From contig NW_025776240.1 of the NCBI RefSeq assembly GCF_021130785.1, positions 1-64,000 on the forward strand: DNA of 64,000 bases, given 5' to 3'. Shown here piece by piece: positions 36,283-48,372 of this stretch (its first letter is position 1; every line of letters begins with the position of its first letter). The notes under the pieces are model-generated. The model did not search any database, had not been told where the DNA came from, and saw nothing but the letters and a program-made list of their open reading frames with translations. This stretch comes from Homalodisca vitripennis. Its lineage: Eukaryota; Arthropoda; Insecta; Hemiptera; Cicadellidae. A program made the position numbers and the translations under genes.

Positions 36283-37221
36283 TACGAGGGGGTACCCAAA
36301 AGTAACCGGAATTGTATTGCTGGCAGCCGGCAGCGTGTAGTACACATTCCTGCCGCTAGACGTGTGTCGCGCAACCCATTGCGAGCTCAGTGACTCCAGT
36401 TCCGTTGTCCTAGTGCATTCTGTTCGTTCGTAGTGACTGTTTTCGCTAACCCTGTTTTGTTCTTGTTTCGTTTTTTGTCATGGCAAGTTTAAGTGAACAA
36501 CGTGCAGCTGTAATTTTTTTTTCCTTGGTAAAAATGCTGCAGAAACTATTTTAATGTTGAATACAGCTTACAAAGATGATGCTATGGGGAAAACTCAGGT
36601 CTACGAGTGGTTCGCTCGATTTAAAAATGGCGACATGTCGATTGAAGACAAACCTCGTTCTGGACGTCCATCAACCTCTCGAACGGACGAAAATGTTGAG
36701 AAAATTCGTGAACTTGTGCTCACCGACCGTCGACAGACAATTGAGGAACTATCAGAGAGTAGTGGGTTAACTTGGAGCTCGGTTCAGCGAATTTTAACAG
36801 GAGATTTAGGACTGAAAAGGGTTGCTGCCAAATTTGTTCCTCGACTTCTGACTGACCATCAAAAGGCACATCGAGTTGAAACTTGCCGCCTTCTGAAAGA
36901 ACATCTCGAAAATGATCCCGATTTTCTGGAAAAGGTAATTACTGGTGATGAGTCATGGTGCTATGTTTATGACCCAGAAAAACGAAGCAACAGTCAAGCC
37001 AATGGAAGTCGCCATCTTCACCTCGTCCAAAAAAATGTCGGCAAGTCAAATCAAACATCAAAACCATGTTGATTTGCTTTTTTGATGCTAAAGGCATTGT
37101 TCATTCTGAGTTTGTTCCTCCAGGTCAGACTGTCAACCAAACATTTTATTTGGAGATTTTAAGAAGATTGCGCAACAGTGTTCGCCAGAAAAGACCCGAT
37201 TTGTGGCAGACTCGTATTTAA
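36283..37221 (+). mobile_element. 3'-truncated mariner element
   Basis: Starts at a TA followed by CGAGGGGGTACCCAAAAGTA, a mariner-type terminal repeat. About 195 bases of leader follow, then a transposase frame. The 3' half, including the opposite terminal repeat, is missing, so the copy cannot move by itself. Confidence 0.85.
36480..37221 (+). pseudogene. Mariner transposase, truncated and frameshifted
   Basis: The ATG at 36480-36482 gives MASLSEQRAAVI, interrupted in a poly-T run. The main frame (36554-37072) has the first helix-turn-helix with VYEWFARFKNGDMSIEDKPR and SGRPSTSRTDENVE, the second with TWSSVQRILTGDLGLKRV, and the first catalytic Asp in ITGDESW. After another one-base shift, ICFFDAKGIVHSEFVPPG and a few more blocks follow, ending near LWQTRI. 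The DNAP and SPD blocks with the second and third Asp are absent. Transposase cuts and rejoins the element ends at TA sites; this copy is inactive. Confidence 0.92.
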
Positions 37222-40200
37222 ATCATGAAAATAAAGATTAATAAAGACCAATGACAAACATAAATTGCATCAATATGTACAAACATACTAAATTATACAA
37301 TATATTACACTATTAATTCAGGTTTTTCAAAGAATTATAATTACTTCTGTTAATGTTTATTTAAGTAATAAATCTTTAACTTCTGAGAACACTCACTGAT
37401 TTATTCAATAGGAAGGAGGTTATAAGAAGATTGCCGTCATCTGAGAATGACCTACATTAGTGCCTCTTGATTTATCAAGTTGTGTAATTTATAAAATTAA
37501 GAATAAAATATTAATTTGGTGTTAAGAAATAAACTTTTATTTTATCCATGTACATATTCTTAAAGATAGCTAAGTATAGAAACTATTAGCTTAATACGTA
37601 CGTAATTATGACATTTGTAACATTTTTGAGCTTATGTCTTTAAATATATAAACATTTTTTGATAATTAATTTCTTCAAAAATTTCGTGCAGTGACTTTTG
37701 ATAAATAAAATTTAATAGACGATTAGCCATTTTTTAAGACATTTAAAACATCTAAATGTGATTAATAGACAGGGCGGCCGTATAGGCCAATTCAAAATCA
37801 CCTCAAAGTATTACTACTTCGAATTGCCAGTTTTTATTCAATTTTCCCAATCACAGTTTTACTCATTTAATGTTTTGTCATTGACAATTGTATTTCCTTA
37901 ATCGAACTGGCTAGCCCACTTTCGCACCCATTCCATAGCACTTTGCTATTTCATGTAAATTTCCATAAATTAAAATGGATTTTACTGCCTTTACAAATTT
38001 TGCTATCAACACATGAACAAACATAAGGGTTGGCAGGATAATCTATTTGTTTTGATTGTAACACTTTAACTGCGACACTAGTCATATACTAGCCTTAGGG
38101 CAGCCAGGATAGTATCAGTGTACCCATTGCAGTCAATGTGTTAACTAGTTAACTAAAAACATAAGACTATTCAACTTTAATGGCATTAGTGTGAAGCTGA
38201 TAAATTAAGTATTAAAAAACGATTACCACATTGTTTCAAGATCGCAGACACTTTAAATATTTAAAGCTTAATAGGGTCAAACTAATAACATATTGATAGA
38301 ACATCCAATAACCATCCAGATATGCTAGGATTAGGGTCCCAGGGTGGTACCTGGGACAAGCAAGCCTTCCTTCTAGTTCCTTCTAGGATAGACTCCGCCT
38401 GAGCTTCTCTTGTGTGTAAGCAGTGCTGATTCAAAAAATTAATTTTTTTATTTTTGTTGTTCATTTTCCAACAAGATTGAGGGTTGTGTGATGCTTTTCA
38501 GATCCTAGTCCAAAGACATCATTAATATGCAACAAATGTCTTAAACAGAGGCTTAGGCTACAAAGATGTTGTAGTCGAGACTATTCTAAAAAGGTACTTT
38601 TCGAAGCTCATGACCTGCAATGAACGAAACAAGAATATAGTTTGTGAAATATGACACCTGTACGAAAGCTAATAACTTTTAATCAGTTTGGTTAGTGTTG
38701 TCTTATGCTGAATATCTAGCGCAAAAATGTTTAATACAGATTCAGAAGTTATTCTTTTAACAAAGCAAAAACCCAATCATAGTTTAGTGGCCTTTCTTTC
38801 CAATCCCATCCCTTTCCGTTTAATTCATTAAAATATGTGCTACCAGATAAACCAATACTGTAAATTTAAAAAGTTTTTAACATACATATCCTAGTTGAAC
38901 TTCTCGCAGATCATGTCTGGATTGCAGATTTCCGAACTTCTCGCAGATTATGTATTTCTTAACTTGGTGTTGTACCAGGAATCGTGATGTATGTTGTTCA
39001 ATGATTTTGTATTATTTCCAGCCTGCATTACTATACCATCATTATTCTTACTCTTCATGCAAGGTACAATAATATCACCTCTGGTTACGAGGAAGTATAT
39101 GTGGAAAATTCTACTAAACCCACAGGAGGGGGAAAACTGTTTGACTTCTCTGTTGCTGACCATCACTCCATACACAGGGTAAAACATACTGAAGCTCGGC
39201 TGATTTTTTAAAATTTCAGCTTAAAGGAGTACACAAAACTTAATGGTGTTTATTTTGAATTTAGAATGAACTTTAAATGTGTATTACCATAGTAATAAAA
39301 TTTTTCTATTGTTGTTTGAAATATTTATTTGTGCCGTTATGCCGGCGGCTGTGTCAAATCAGAAGAAAAATAATATTTTCAGATTACCACTACTGTTAAA
39401 ACTAGTAAAATAAACCGAATTTAGTCCACGAAACAAGCTATAAACAGACATAAATAAAATTTTGAAACGTATATGTTATATAGCAATATATGAAGAGGAT
39501 TTGCGAATGTTCCTACAAAAGTATTCGAAGAACTCAAACGAATTAGTTTATTTGGTGTTTTTCATCCACGAAAATATTTATTTTGAATATTTCATAACGT
39601 AAAAAATTGAAACTTTTCTAAACAATGTTCTAGCGAGTTCAAGTAACATGTTTTTTTCTTATATTTTTCAATAACTCTTAAGTTTTTAAGATGGTAGAGG
39701 TTTAAAGTAATATAAGTATACAATTGAACCGTTATAAGTGCACATGTTTTCAAACAAAATTTCGGATTAATTGTTAGTTACAAGTTAACGTCTTTACAAA
39801 GAAATGTAAACACACATTTTTATAAATACTTGTGTAAAAATGTTTATTCTGTAAAGTTTCAAGATTATGGAATTTTTGAAAGCGTTACGATCATATTAAC
39901 TTGATAATATTGATTGTTACTGTCCAATAAGTGTGATAATTAAATAACTAAGCTCACGCATTTAAATCATGTTAGTTTTACAATTAGAGAATCCGGCTAG
40001 ATGTAAAATCTAACTTTCTTATGAACCAGAAGAGATATTTGATTTAGTATAAATTCAGTGTTTTCTTGTCATCTACGGTTATGGTAAATAAACAAAACCT
40101 TACAACTTGTTAAATAATACTTTTTAAAAGTATTTCAGGTGAGTTCATAATGTATTTAACATTTTCATAAATATTTCTGTACAAAATATTACTGTAACTT

Positions 40201-43200
40201 TTCTGTAATTGTAATACATTAGTTCTGACTTTATAATAACAAGACTATATTTAGACAACGATGAGAAAGGAAATCTAGGCTGTTCTTCGATCGCAGGAAG
40301 CTTAGAATATCCGCTTACACACAAATATTTGTCGCTCTCGCGGAAATCATAGGAATTACGGTACATTTATTTCCGTTACTTCCGGCACTGTTGATATTGG
40401 ATCTTTTTTAGACAATTTAAATATAATATTAGAATTTGGAAAAATGCATTTGAGTCTCCATTTTTTTAAATTAGAAGCGGGGATAATTTAAACTAATTGC
40501 GAAACTCTATTATAAAGTATATATTGTGTTACAAGCAGTTACCGACGCCTACGTTAAGTAGTGTTTGTTGGCACTTTCAAGAAATTATTTCAAAAAGTGG
40601 GTATTTATAATATTATAATCCATTATTTTTCTGCCACAGTTGATACTGCCATATTTACCTAATCAAGGAAAATATATACACATAGATTTGAGAAGCCTAC
40701 TTCTGCCAAAAAACAACTAAGAGGGGTTTTAACAGTGTAAAGATTTGACAGAAACCTGTCTTTGATATCTGCATTACAATATTGACCAAGCACTAGATAC
40801 TTAATATTTGCAAAAATGTAAAGTTAGCAATCTGTACTAAAATACCTTAAGTTTCTTATCTGGATAATTTCTTACTTTGTGCTCAACAACGGTTGCAGTT
40901 AATGTTAAAATGAGAAATGTGTTTACTAACAAGCTCGCACAATGCTTTCAGAACTGAAAAATATAAGTAAATTGATATATTTATATTCAAGGTAAATTAG
41001 AAAAATAGAATTTGTGATACATTTCCCTGTAGGCAACGAGCAATGTTCCATTTTGACATTCAGCCAGAAAAACGCAAAGTTACTAAAACTAAACGTGTTT
41101 TCTTCTTAATAACAACTAAAAGAACCAATTCTTGCAAACAAGAATTTAAAAAGGTATTAAGTAAAAGAATATTACTAAGGAAGCAGACTTGGAGAAATGC
41201 CCGTTACGATAACCTCAGATTTGCATCGACACAAACGGGAGAAATTTGGAACGTTTTGCTTTAATAGTAACGTTTTAAAATTCTTGTTGACATTATGTTG
41301 TTATTTTATGTGTTATTACGAATAAAATAAAGTTCCACCCACAAGGCTTGTATTCAGATCCCCTATCGACCCTGAAAAATTCACACTTTTATCAGAAACA
41401 ACCCTGTATAAAATGAAGACACCACACATCGTAGACAGAGTACGCCATACGCACCTGTCAACATCAAAATCGAAAGAAGTACGAGATAAACTTATAATAA
41501 CTTCAAAAGTAACATGAACGAAAAATCACAATAGCTTTTTCATAAATGCATTACTAACTCTGATATTTATATTAACGTATAACTTTAGCACCAAGTTCAG
41601 GCATGACATTTAATCCAAGTTTGCAATACCACAAATTACTTGTAGCAAATTTTTGTCACAGTTAAAAAAAACCATTACAAAAATCCTAAAGTGAAATTAT
41701 TGCAAGATTAGTTCAGCGTTAGAGAAGCCAAAGCCAGGAGTTGGATAAGTTACATTTCTGTCCGTCTGTCTGCATGAATGTGTCATGAATGAACTTGCCT
41801 ACAAACTAGGAATTTTGTACGAATCCTTATTTCTATATCGGTAAGATCGATTTTGATGATAGTATTCGTTACTCTATGGGATGTGGAACAAAGCCTGGTC
41901 CACATTTAAAGAATGGTATGTTTGGGATGCAAAGTTATTCCTTGATATTATTTCAAATATCTAATGAATATCTCATGCTCAAAATAATCACTACCGTAAA
42001 GCTTGTATTAAGCAAAAAATCACTCGCAATGAAGTAACTATAGTTAAAAATATATCAGAAATAAGGAGGAAGATAACGATAGTGAATTTCAGTATTAAAG
42101 GTGAAATAAAAGATTGCACCAATTCATAGTTCACTTGCAGTTATAAATACATACGTGTACCATTTTTTGATATAATTGTATAGATTCCACGTAACACGTG
42201 TTAGTGGGAGGGTATGTTTGGGACGCCATTGTATTGAATAGTCAAATTAAAAAAAAAATGGCAGAGATATTGCTTACTGCAGTAAAGCTTTGTAGCCACT
42301 CTGATTTTTATTTTATAACGAAACCACTGCATTTATTTGGAATTTCTATTTGGATCGAAACATTTACACTATTACTCTCTACTGTAACTTTTACCTTTTT
42401 ATCAGAATTATAGTAGTTTTATAGGAGCGAAATAGACTATTATGGGTAGTATTCATTCCTTAAAGAAAAAAAAAAATTAAACAATCACATATGTATGATT
42501 TTTTTAGATCAGAAAGTTAATAATTTTGAGGTAATCTAAGTGAGAGTGTTGAAGAACTACGGTTCATATCTCAACCACACATGTCCAGAGTTATTGTTAC
42601 ATGAACGATAGACAACCAGCTGTGTCCCCAAATGTTGTGAGTGGCCACTTCAGTACTGCCTCATATATCGCTGTCACTGCCACTATTCCCCATTCTGGTA
42701 ATCTTACTGACGATTGTATAACGTACTATGATGTCAGGCACTGTTAAACCGTGATCTCATGAAACTAGTTCAGGCTAGACATTGCTAAGTAAATAATTAT
42801 ACATTTATCCATTTAAATTTCCTCCAAAGAAGTGGGAAGAGGGGAGAAATTATTCTGTTTCCAATTACGCCACACAACACAGCGTCCAATACTTCTGATT
42901 GTCTACTGCACACATCTAATGTGGATTCTCGAAGGACTAATAAATATAACGCATTAAAAATTTAAAGTCATATTATTATAAAATGGATTAGAATTTGTTA
43001 TGTTATTTAAATAGTATATGCGTTGATGCCCAAGCTGTTCAGTGGGAAATTGAGTGCGAAGGTGTGGGTAAATTTGTTAGTTTATTATAAAATTACAAAA
43101 TATTGCTTTGATAATTTCAATCTTTTACCTACTTTTAACCAAAGGCTATTCTAATAATAAATATATTTTGTGAGGTTTAGCAAGTGACAAAACCTAACTA

Positions 43201-43586
43201 AAGATAATGACGGAAGAGAATCTTGATAGAATAATCCCTGAATTATTTCAGTTTCTTGAGAAGGAAAAAAACCTTTATAGTATATAAAGCAAAGTAAAAT
43301 GTTGACTTGTGTGCTCCTAACCGTTCTGACGAGATCCTCCTGGGAATACAACATCCGTATTCTAGCGTTGTATGAGGTTGAAAGATATAGAATTGTATGA
43401 ATTAATAGTCTTTAAACTATTCAAATTCCATTAATAAAAACTTTCTATAATATTCATTGTATAATACAGTGACAATCAACTGTCTCTATATTGAATAAGA
43501 AGAAGAGTTCAGGTTAAGCAATCAAGAATAGTAACTAAAACAGACAATTCATAATTTTGAATGATAATTTTTGTTTCATATGTACA

Positions 43587-43644
<58 letters not shown>

Positions 43645-44435
43645 TAATTTAGTTAATTTGTTTACCCTTTTATTCCATCTCCACCCCTGTTAGAGTTAAG
43701 TTTGTGCGTTTGCCATAGTAGGGAATCTGTAATCAATATTCAAAGGATGAATGTGAATAAAAATTTCACTTGGAACGGTACTAATCAATAAACATGCGTC
43801 ATTTATTACAAAACTGAAATACAGAGTAAAATGCGAAAATCATCATCAATGTCACGATTATTCATATAAAACTTGTGGTGCCTATAATACAAATCTACCT
43901 TCATAGTTAGGCTTTTATTTCGATTCTATTCCATCATAGTACGCACTTGCTGTTATTCAAAATTATTTTTTTCCGTTAAAAATATTGTAATAATTGTCAA
44001 ATTAAAACCGATAGATAATGCAACTAGTTCCCTTAGTCCACTGAATAATACTCCATTACTCCTTACTTAGCATGAGTTAAATGCTTACTTTGTGTCCTCG
44101 TGGTGGAGAATTCATGATCAACTTCTAGCTTTAATGATCACTTTATTACCTTCATTCATTAATCACAGCAATTTATACTTTGTTTATTAAATTTTACACC
44201 AAACAAAAATAAAACATTTTATCTCAGAACTCAAATGTTTAAATGACAAACGATTTTGCATCATTTTTCTGACGTTTCTTTCAATATAGTGCTTTAATCG
44301 AACCGTATGCAATACGTTAGTGATGTTTTCAACGTACTATTACTGCTGAAGCATGACGAATGGTATCCAAAAAGTTTTTACAGTACGCGTTTTTTGACAC
44401 AATTTTTACTGATCCAATTATTTATAACCACCATG
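37222..44435. other. 7-kb AT-rich intergenic sequence
   Basis: No gene recognised. Small features only: an 8-bp perfect hairpin (GTCCCAGG...CCTGGGAC, 38336-38357), a 15-base direct repeat GAACTTCTCGCAGAT at 38897 and 38934, and a (TA)n microsatellite at about 43588-43644. Confidence 0.55.
43588..43644. repeat. (TA)n microsatellite
   Basis: Almost pure AT dinucleotide run, broken by one G near 43633. Confidence 0.95.
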
Positions 44436-45967
44436 ACAAATCCCCGACAGCTTCCACGGCTGATGTCAGTCGGGAGAGCGGATCAACTTCTCAAAAAGTT
44501 TCCGTGCTGTGTCCAACAGACTCAAAGGCCTGTAGGACGAAGGCAGGTCAGGGCCACCTTTCCCCTTGCTAATTAGTACAAGCCTGTCTCTTTTCCACCG
44601 GGACGGAAAACCACCCCTTCAGAAAGGCAGGCAGGCATTATACATATTTAATAGAATCCCTGGGTTTACTTGGAAAACTTGTTTAAGAGCTTCACTCGGA
44701 ATCCCATCTGGACCAGGAGCCTTGTTGTTCTTCAGGGAGAGGACAGCTGTCTCCAGCTCCTAATTACTGAAAAGCGGGATGTCCTCCACCCTTTCGAATA
44801 TGACTTCTTGCCTCGGGCGGATGGATTGGAAACAGGAACTGGACGACCTTCTCCATGGTGGCGCCGTCCATGACGGATGGAGGTGATCGTGCGCCAATCT
44901 TTCGGGTTACAATCTTGTACCCCAGACCCCATGGATCGGAATCGACGTCCTCCCTGAGTTTCCGCCAGCAATCATGCTTGCTCCGGTTGATAGCCCGGCG
45001 GAGAGTCTTTCTTACAGCCTTATAGGCCTCCGTCTTACGACCTCGGTCTGCGGGATTTCTATCTCTCATGGCAACTCTTCTGGTTCTTAAACATTCTCTG
45101 CGGAGATCCGTTAATCTCGTCTGTCCATCAATAAACGGGGTTTTTGTTGCACCTTAGTCTCCTGCGCGGCATGGACTTATCGCAGGCCGAGGTTATTAGT
45201 CCCATCACTGACGAAACCCATGTCTCGGTGCAAGCCACACCGTGCACCGCAGGATCCCGCGTTGTTGCCTGTAAGATGACATCGGTTAAACTTTCCCGCG
45301 TCCAGCTTCTTAGTATTCCACTGGAGCGGTACTTCTCGAGGTGCAGAGAGGTTCTTCGCAAGATATAATGATGATCACTGGCAGTGTAATCATCATGCAC
45401 CATCCATTGTGAGATCCGTGGCAAGAGTGACTCAGACGCAAGGATTATGTCGGGGATCGTGCCTCTTTGCCCGGGGCGCTGGAAAGTAGGCGAATTGCCC
45501 TCGTTGATAACAACGAGTCCAGCCCTGGCAGCAAAGTCCAGGATGTACTTCCCCCGGGAATTGGTGGTGAGAGACATTCCCCACTCGACAGCCCTTACGT
45601 TGAAGTCCCCGCCAACGATGACATGTCCACTGGTGCCAATCACGCTCTCTTCCAGGCAGTCGATCTTATCGCGGAAGTCCTGGATGGCCTCGTTGAGGGT
45701 GAGGTAGCAATTAAAAATTGTAACGTACCTACACCTTGCCCAGACGAATCCTCAGCCTTGTCCATGGCTCCGCATCAAAACTACTTGTGGATTCCGCACC
45801 CAGAAAGCAGCAGTATGGAGTGTGTCGGGAAACCACACCGAATGGTCCCTAACTCGATACTGCTCACTCACTAAAAGCGCATCGGTACCATGTTCTTGGG
45901 CCAGCTGGTCAAGCAAACTATCAGCTGTCCTGGATCTCTCTAGATTGCACTGGAGGAGCCGAATCAC
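44436..45967 (-). pseudogene. R1-like ORF2: endonuclease and start of reverse transcriptase
   Basis: Frame 45752-45967 begins MIRLLQCNLERSRTADSLLD, the first block of R1-type endonuclease. Frame 45128-45643 gives VIVGGDFNVRAVEWG, with the catalytic Asp/Asn, GTIPDIILAS and YTASDHHYI, with the catalytic SDH. Frame 44764-45069 is the endonuclease-RT linker. Further frames down to 44436 carry NNKAPGPDGIPSE, SYRPLSLLDTARKLFEKLI and a partial LTSAVEAVGDLS, the opening RT blocks. The catalytic palm is missing, so no active polymerase could be made. The endonuclease nicks the target and RT primes there. Breaks are frame changes. Confidence 0.88.
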
Positions 45968-47697
45968 TGAGCTTTCCCCTTTGCCCGTTCAAGTGCGACC
46001 TTAAACACACCCCGTCCTGAGCCCGGTATGTGCTCCAGGGTGTTACCCTTACTGCCAGCTTCTTTACAAATGAAACAGGAGTTCTGGTTACAATCCTGCC
46101 TCTTATGTCCGGTCTGACTACGCTGAAAACAGTGATTGGTGCGGTCAGGTCCCTTACAGGCTCGAGAGGAGTGGCCGAACCCAAGGCAGCGGAAGCACCG
46201 TGGGACGACAACTCTTCGTTTAACCCGGCCACTCACCCAGCCAACTCGCAGATGTTGGCCTAATTCGGCGATCGCCATTCGCTACTGGCTGCGGTTCGGC
46301 TTTGTGAGCCATACTTTAAAGGTAGATTCTTTTAATTCAGGAATAGCCCGCTTTATAGCCTCTGTTACCTCGCTTTCATTGGTGAGTCCGTCAAGGTCAC
46401 GAATTTTAATCGATAGCTTTGGGTCAAGTGGCCGCACGGACCCCTTGTCTCCGAGTGCTTTTTTAAGCTTTATCTTTCGACTTCCCCAGCTCGAGCAATA
46501 CATCCCCGTTTTGGGTCCGTCGAATTGCCTTAATGACAGTCTCTGACTCCGGCTTGGCTTTCGCCCGGAGTTCCCCCAAGACTTCAGCAAACGATTGCCC
46601 CCCGGAGGGCTTGATCGATATTGCTTCCAACCAAGGCTTACTCGTTTGGGCTTTAGACTTAGTCACTTTTGGTGTCTTCCCGTCACCTAATTTCTTTGTA
46701 GCGACCTCCGCCCGCTTCTCCCTTCTCGTCAACTTTTTCTCCCACTGCCTCTCAGGTGACTGTTGGACATCACCCTCCTCGTAAGTAGTACGAGGGCTAT
46801 CAGTGGGGTGTTGCTCAGGGGGGCTTATCTTGTATTCGGTGAAATTTTTGGACACCACAGGGGAAGTCTGCGTTGCCGTCGCTATCGCCACAGGTGTCGC
46901 ATCGGAGCTAGAAGGTATGAGGTTCTTACTTTCCGCTTTTTGTTAGCATTACCAGCCTTTGGAGAAGCTAAGGTATACTCTTCGGTTCTTGCCTTGTGCC
47001 TGATCTATCGGCATTGCATTACTGTGGCCAACAAATCCTTAATCTTTGGCAGGCCATCTTTGATGGTACGGTTAACGTGCCTAACAGCCGTCTCCATCTT
47101 CTTGATAAAAACTTCAATCTCTAAAAGGTGCTTTTCCTCCTCCTTTTCAGCATCAGCTTGTTGCTGCTGCAACAGGCCTAGCTCGAAAGTTGTAGAAAGA
47201 GTACTTAAGGTGTTATTTTTCTCAACCATTTGGGAGGTTTTGGGATCTGGGTCCTTGGGTACCCCAGTAGTTTTAACTGCACCTTCTCCCTGCATTTCGG
47301 GGATGCGAACACATACCGGAGGGGGTGATGTCTTCATTCCCGTTCCAGGCATCTTCGGTGTTGCTTCGGCCTTGCCACTCACTTTCGTTGCCGAGGCTTC
47401 CGCTAATGGGACTACTGCCTTAGGCGGCGTCCTAGCTATCTTGGAGCTTCGAGTGAAAGGTTGAAGCTCTTCTCCGCTTTTGAGTTCAGTTGTGTTTTTT
47501 TTGTGATGAAGAGTCCATGGGTGTTCAGAACCAGCGCATCGTGCGGCAAGGGACGGCCCGGAATAGCCAGGAGCGGGTATACCCTCGGGAACAATGTCCC
47601 TACCCCAGTTCCCTGAGGCCTGGCCTCCGTTTTCCCAGCACCGGAAACCAGACGTGGTGGGGGTCGCCCGTGGCAGTGCAGAGTCCGACCTCTGCAC
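45964..47697 (-). pseudogene. R1-like ORF1, Gag-like RNA-binding protein
   Basis: The 5' frame (47005-47697) is Pro/Thr/Lys-rich with a coiled-coil-like stretch (LLQQQQADAEKEEEKHLLEI). Frames 46463-46891 and 46282-46590 give basic linkers, and the RNA-recognition-like part includes LSIKIRDLDGLTNESEVTEA. The last frame (45964-46278) has CFRCLGFGHSSRAC (C-x2-C-x4-H-x4-C), CFQRSQTGHKRQDC with the second Cys changed to Arg, and CFICKEAG, i.e. three knuckles as usual in R1 ORF1. It packages element RNA. It overlaps the start of ORF2 by a few bases, typical of R1. Several frame changes break it. Confidence 0.82.
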
Positions 47698-48140
47698 TCA
47701 TGCCGCACTCCCCGACCACGGCCCGAAGGGGCTGGCCCCTGACGCACACTGGGGATTAACCTATCGGTGGTCGAGTCACACGCAGCCCCTGCAACACAAC
47801 AGTGCTACGGGCTCAGCCACTCCCTGACCTCCCAATGTGCGCCGGTCAGAAAGAAGAAAGAAAATACATCCAAGAGGGGTCGAAGAAATAAGAGTTAGGC
47901 AAGGATTGCCTGGAAAGAGGAAAGGCTGTGAGCACAAAGACGCCCACAGTTGGCTCAGGTAACCCCGGGGTCGCCAGCTCCCTCTCCAGAGAGGAAAGCC
48001 TCCCGTGTAGCAGAAAGGTTCGACTACCCCTGAGGGAATGACAGAAGCATTCGTTTTATTGTTTTATTTGGATTTTTGGAAGGACAGAAAAGCCAATTCG
48101 GATGTTAATGTATTATTAGTTACATATATAACTAATACGA

Positions 48141-48372
48141 TTGCCGATGGCCGAGTTGGTCTAGACGTTGGACTTTGAATCTGAGTTAGAGATAGCGCAG
48201 GTTCGAATCCTGTCTGTGACCATTGCACTTTTTATCAGTACCAATGATCTTGTACTGTATCGAATATTCCCATAATTCTGTTTGATAAGATCCTCACACA
48301 GGCCAGTGGTCCATGAGGACGGGCAGAATATGGCATAAAAGGGGATCGGCTTCTCCTTTAAAAAAAGCAACT
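48141..48372 (+). mobile_element. tRNA-derived SINE
   Basis: Contains a pol III A box (TGGCCGAGTTGG, 48148-48159) and a perfect B box (GGTTCGAATCC, 48200-48210) 40 bases apart, with a T-arm and a plausible anticodon arm. The body resembles a class II (Leu/Ser-like) tRNA, but the acceptor arms do not pair and an unrelated 150-base tail follows. That indicates a SINE rather than a tRNA gene. The 3' end is uncertain and may be the A-rich run near 48360. Confidence 0.7.

Larger units (their letters stand above)
44436..47830 (-). mobile_element. R1-like non-LTR retrotransposon, decayed and 3'-truncated
   Basis: A GC-rich minus-strand block encodes ORF1 with zinc knuckles, then an AP-type endonuclease and the beginning of a reverse transcriptase. 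The sequence is that of R1-clade LINEs. The match stops abruptly near 44436, before the RT catalytic FADD block. LINE copies normally lose their 5' end, so loss of the 3' end implies a later deletion or rearrangement. The flanks are not 28S rDNA, the usual R1 target. GC-rich sequence up to about 48030 may be its 5' untranslated region. Confidence 0.85.

Noticed and set aside
48141..48222. Possible functional tRNA gene
   Set aside because: Internal promoter boxes and T-arm are good, but the 7-bp acceptor stem does not pair and an unrelated tail follows.
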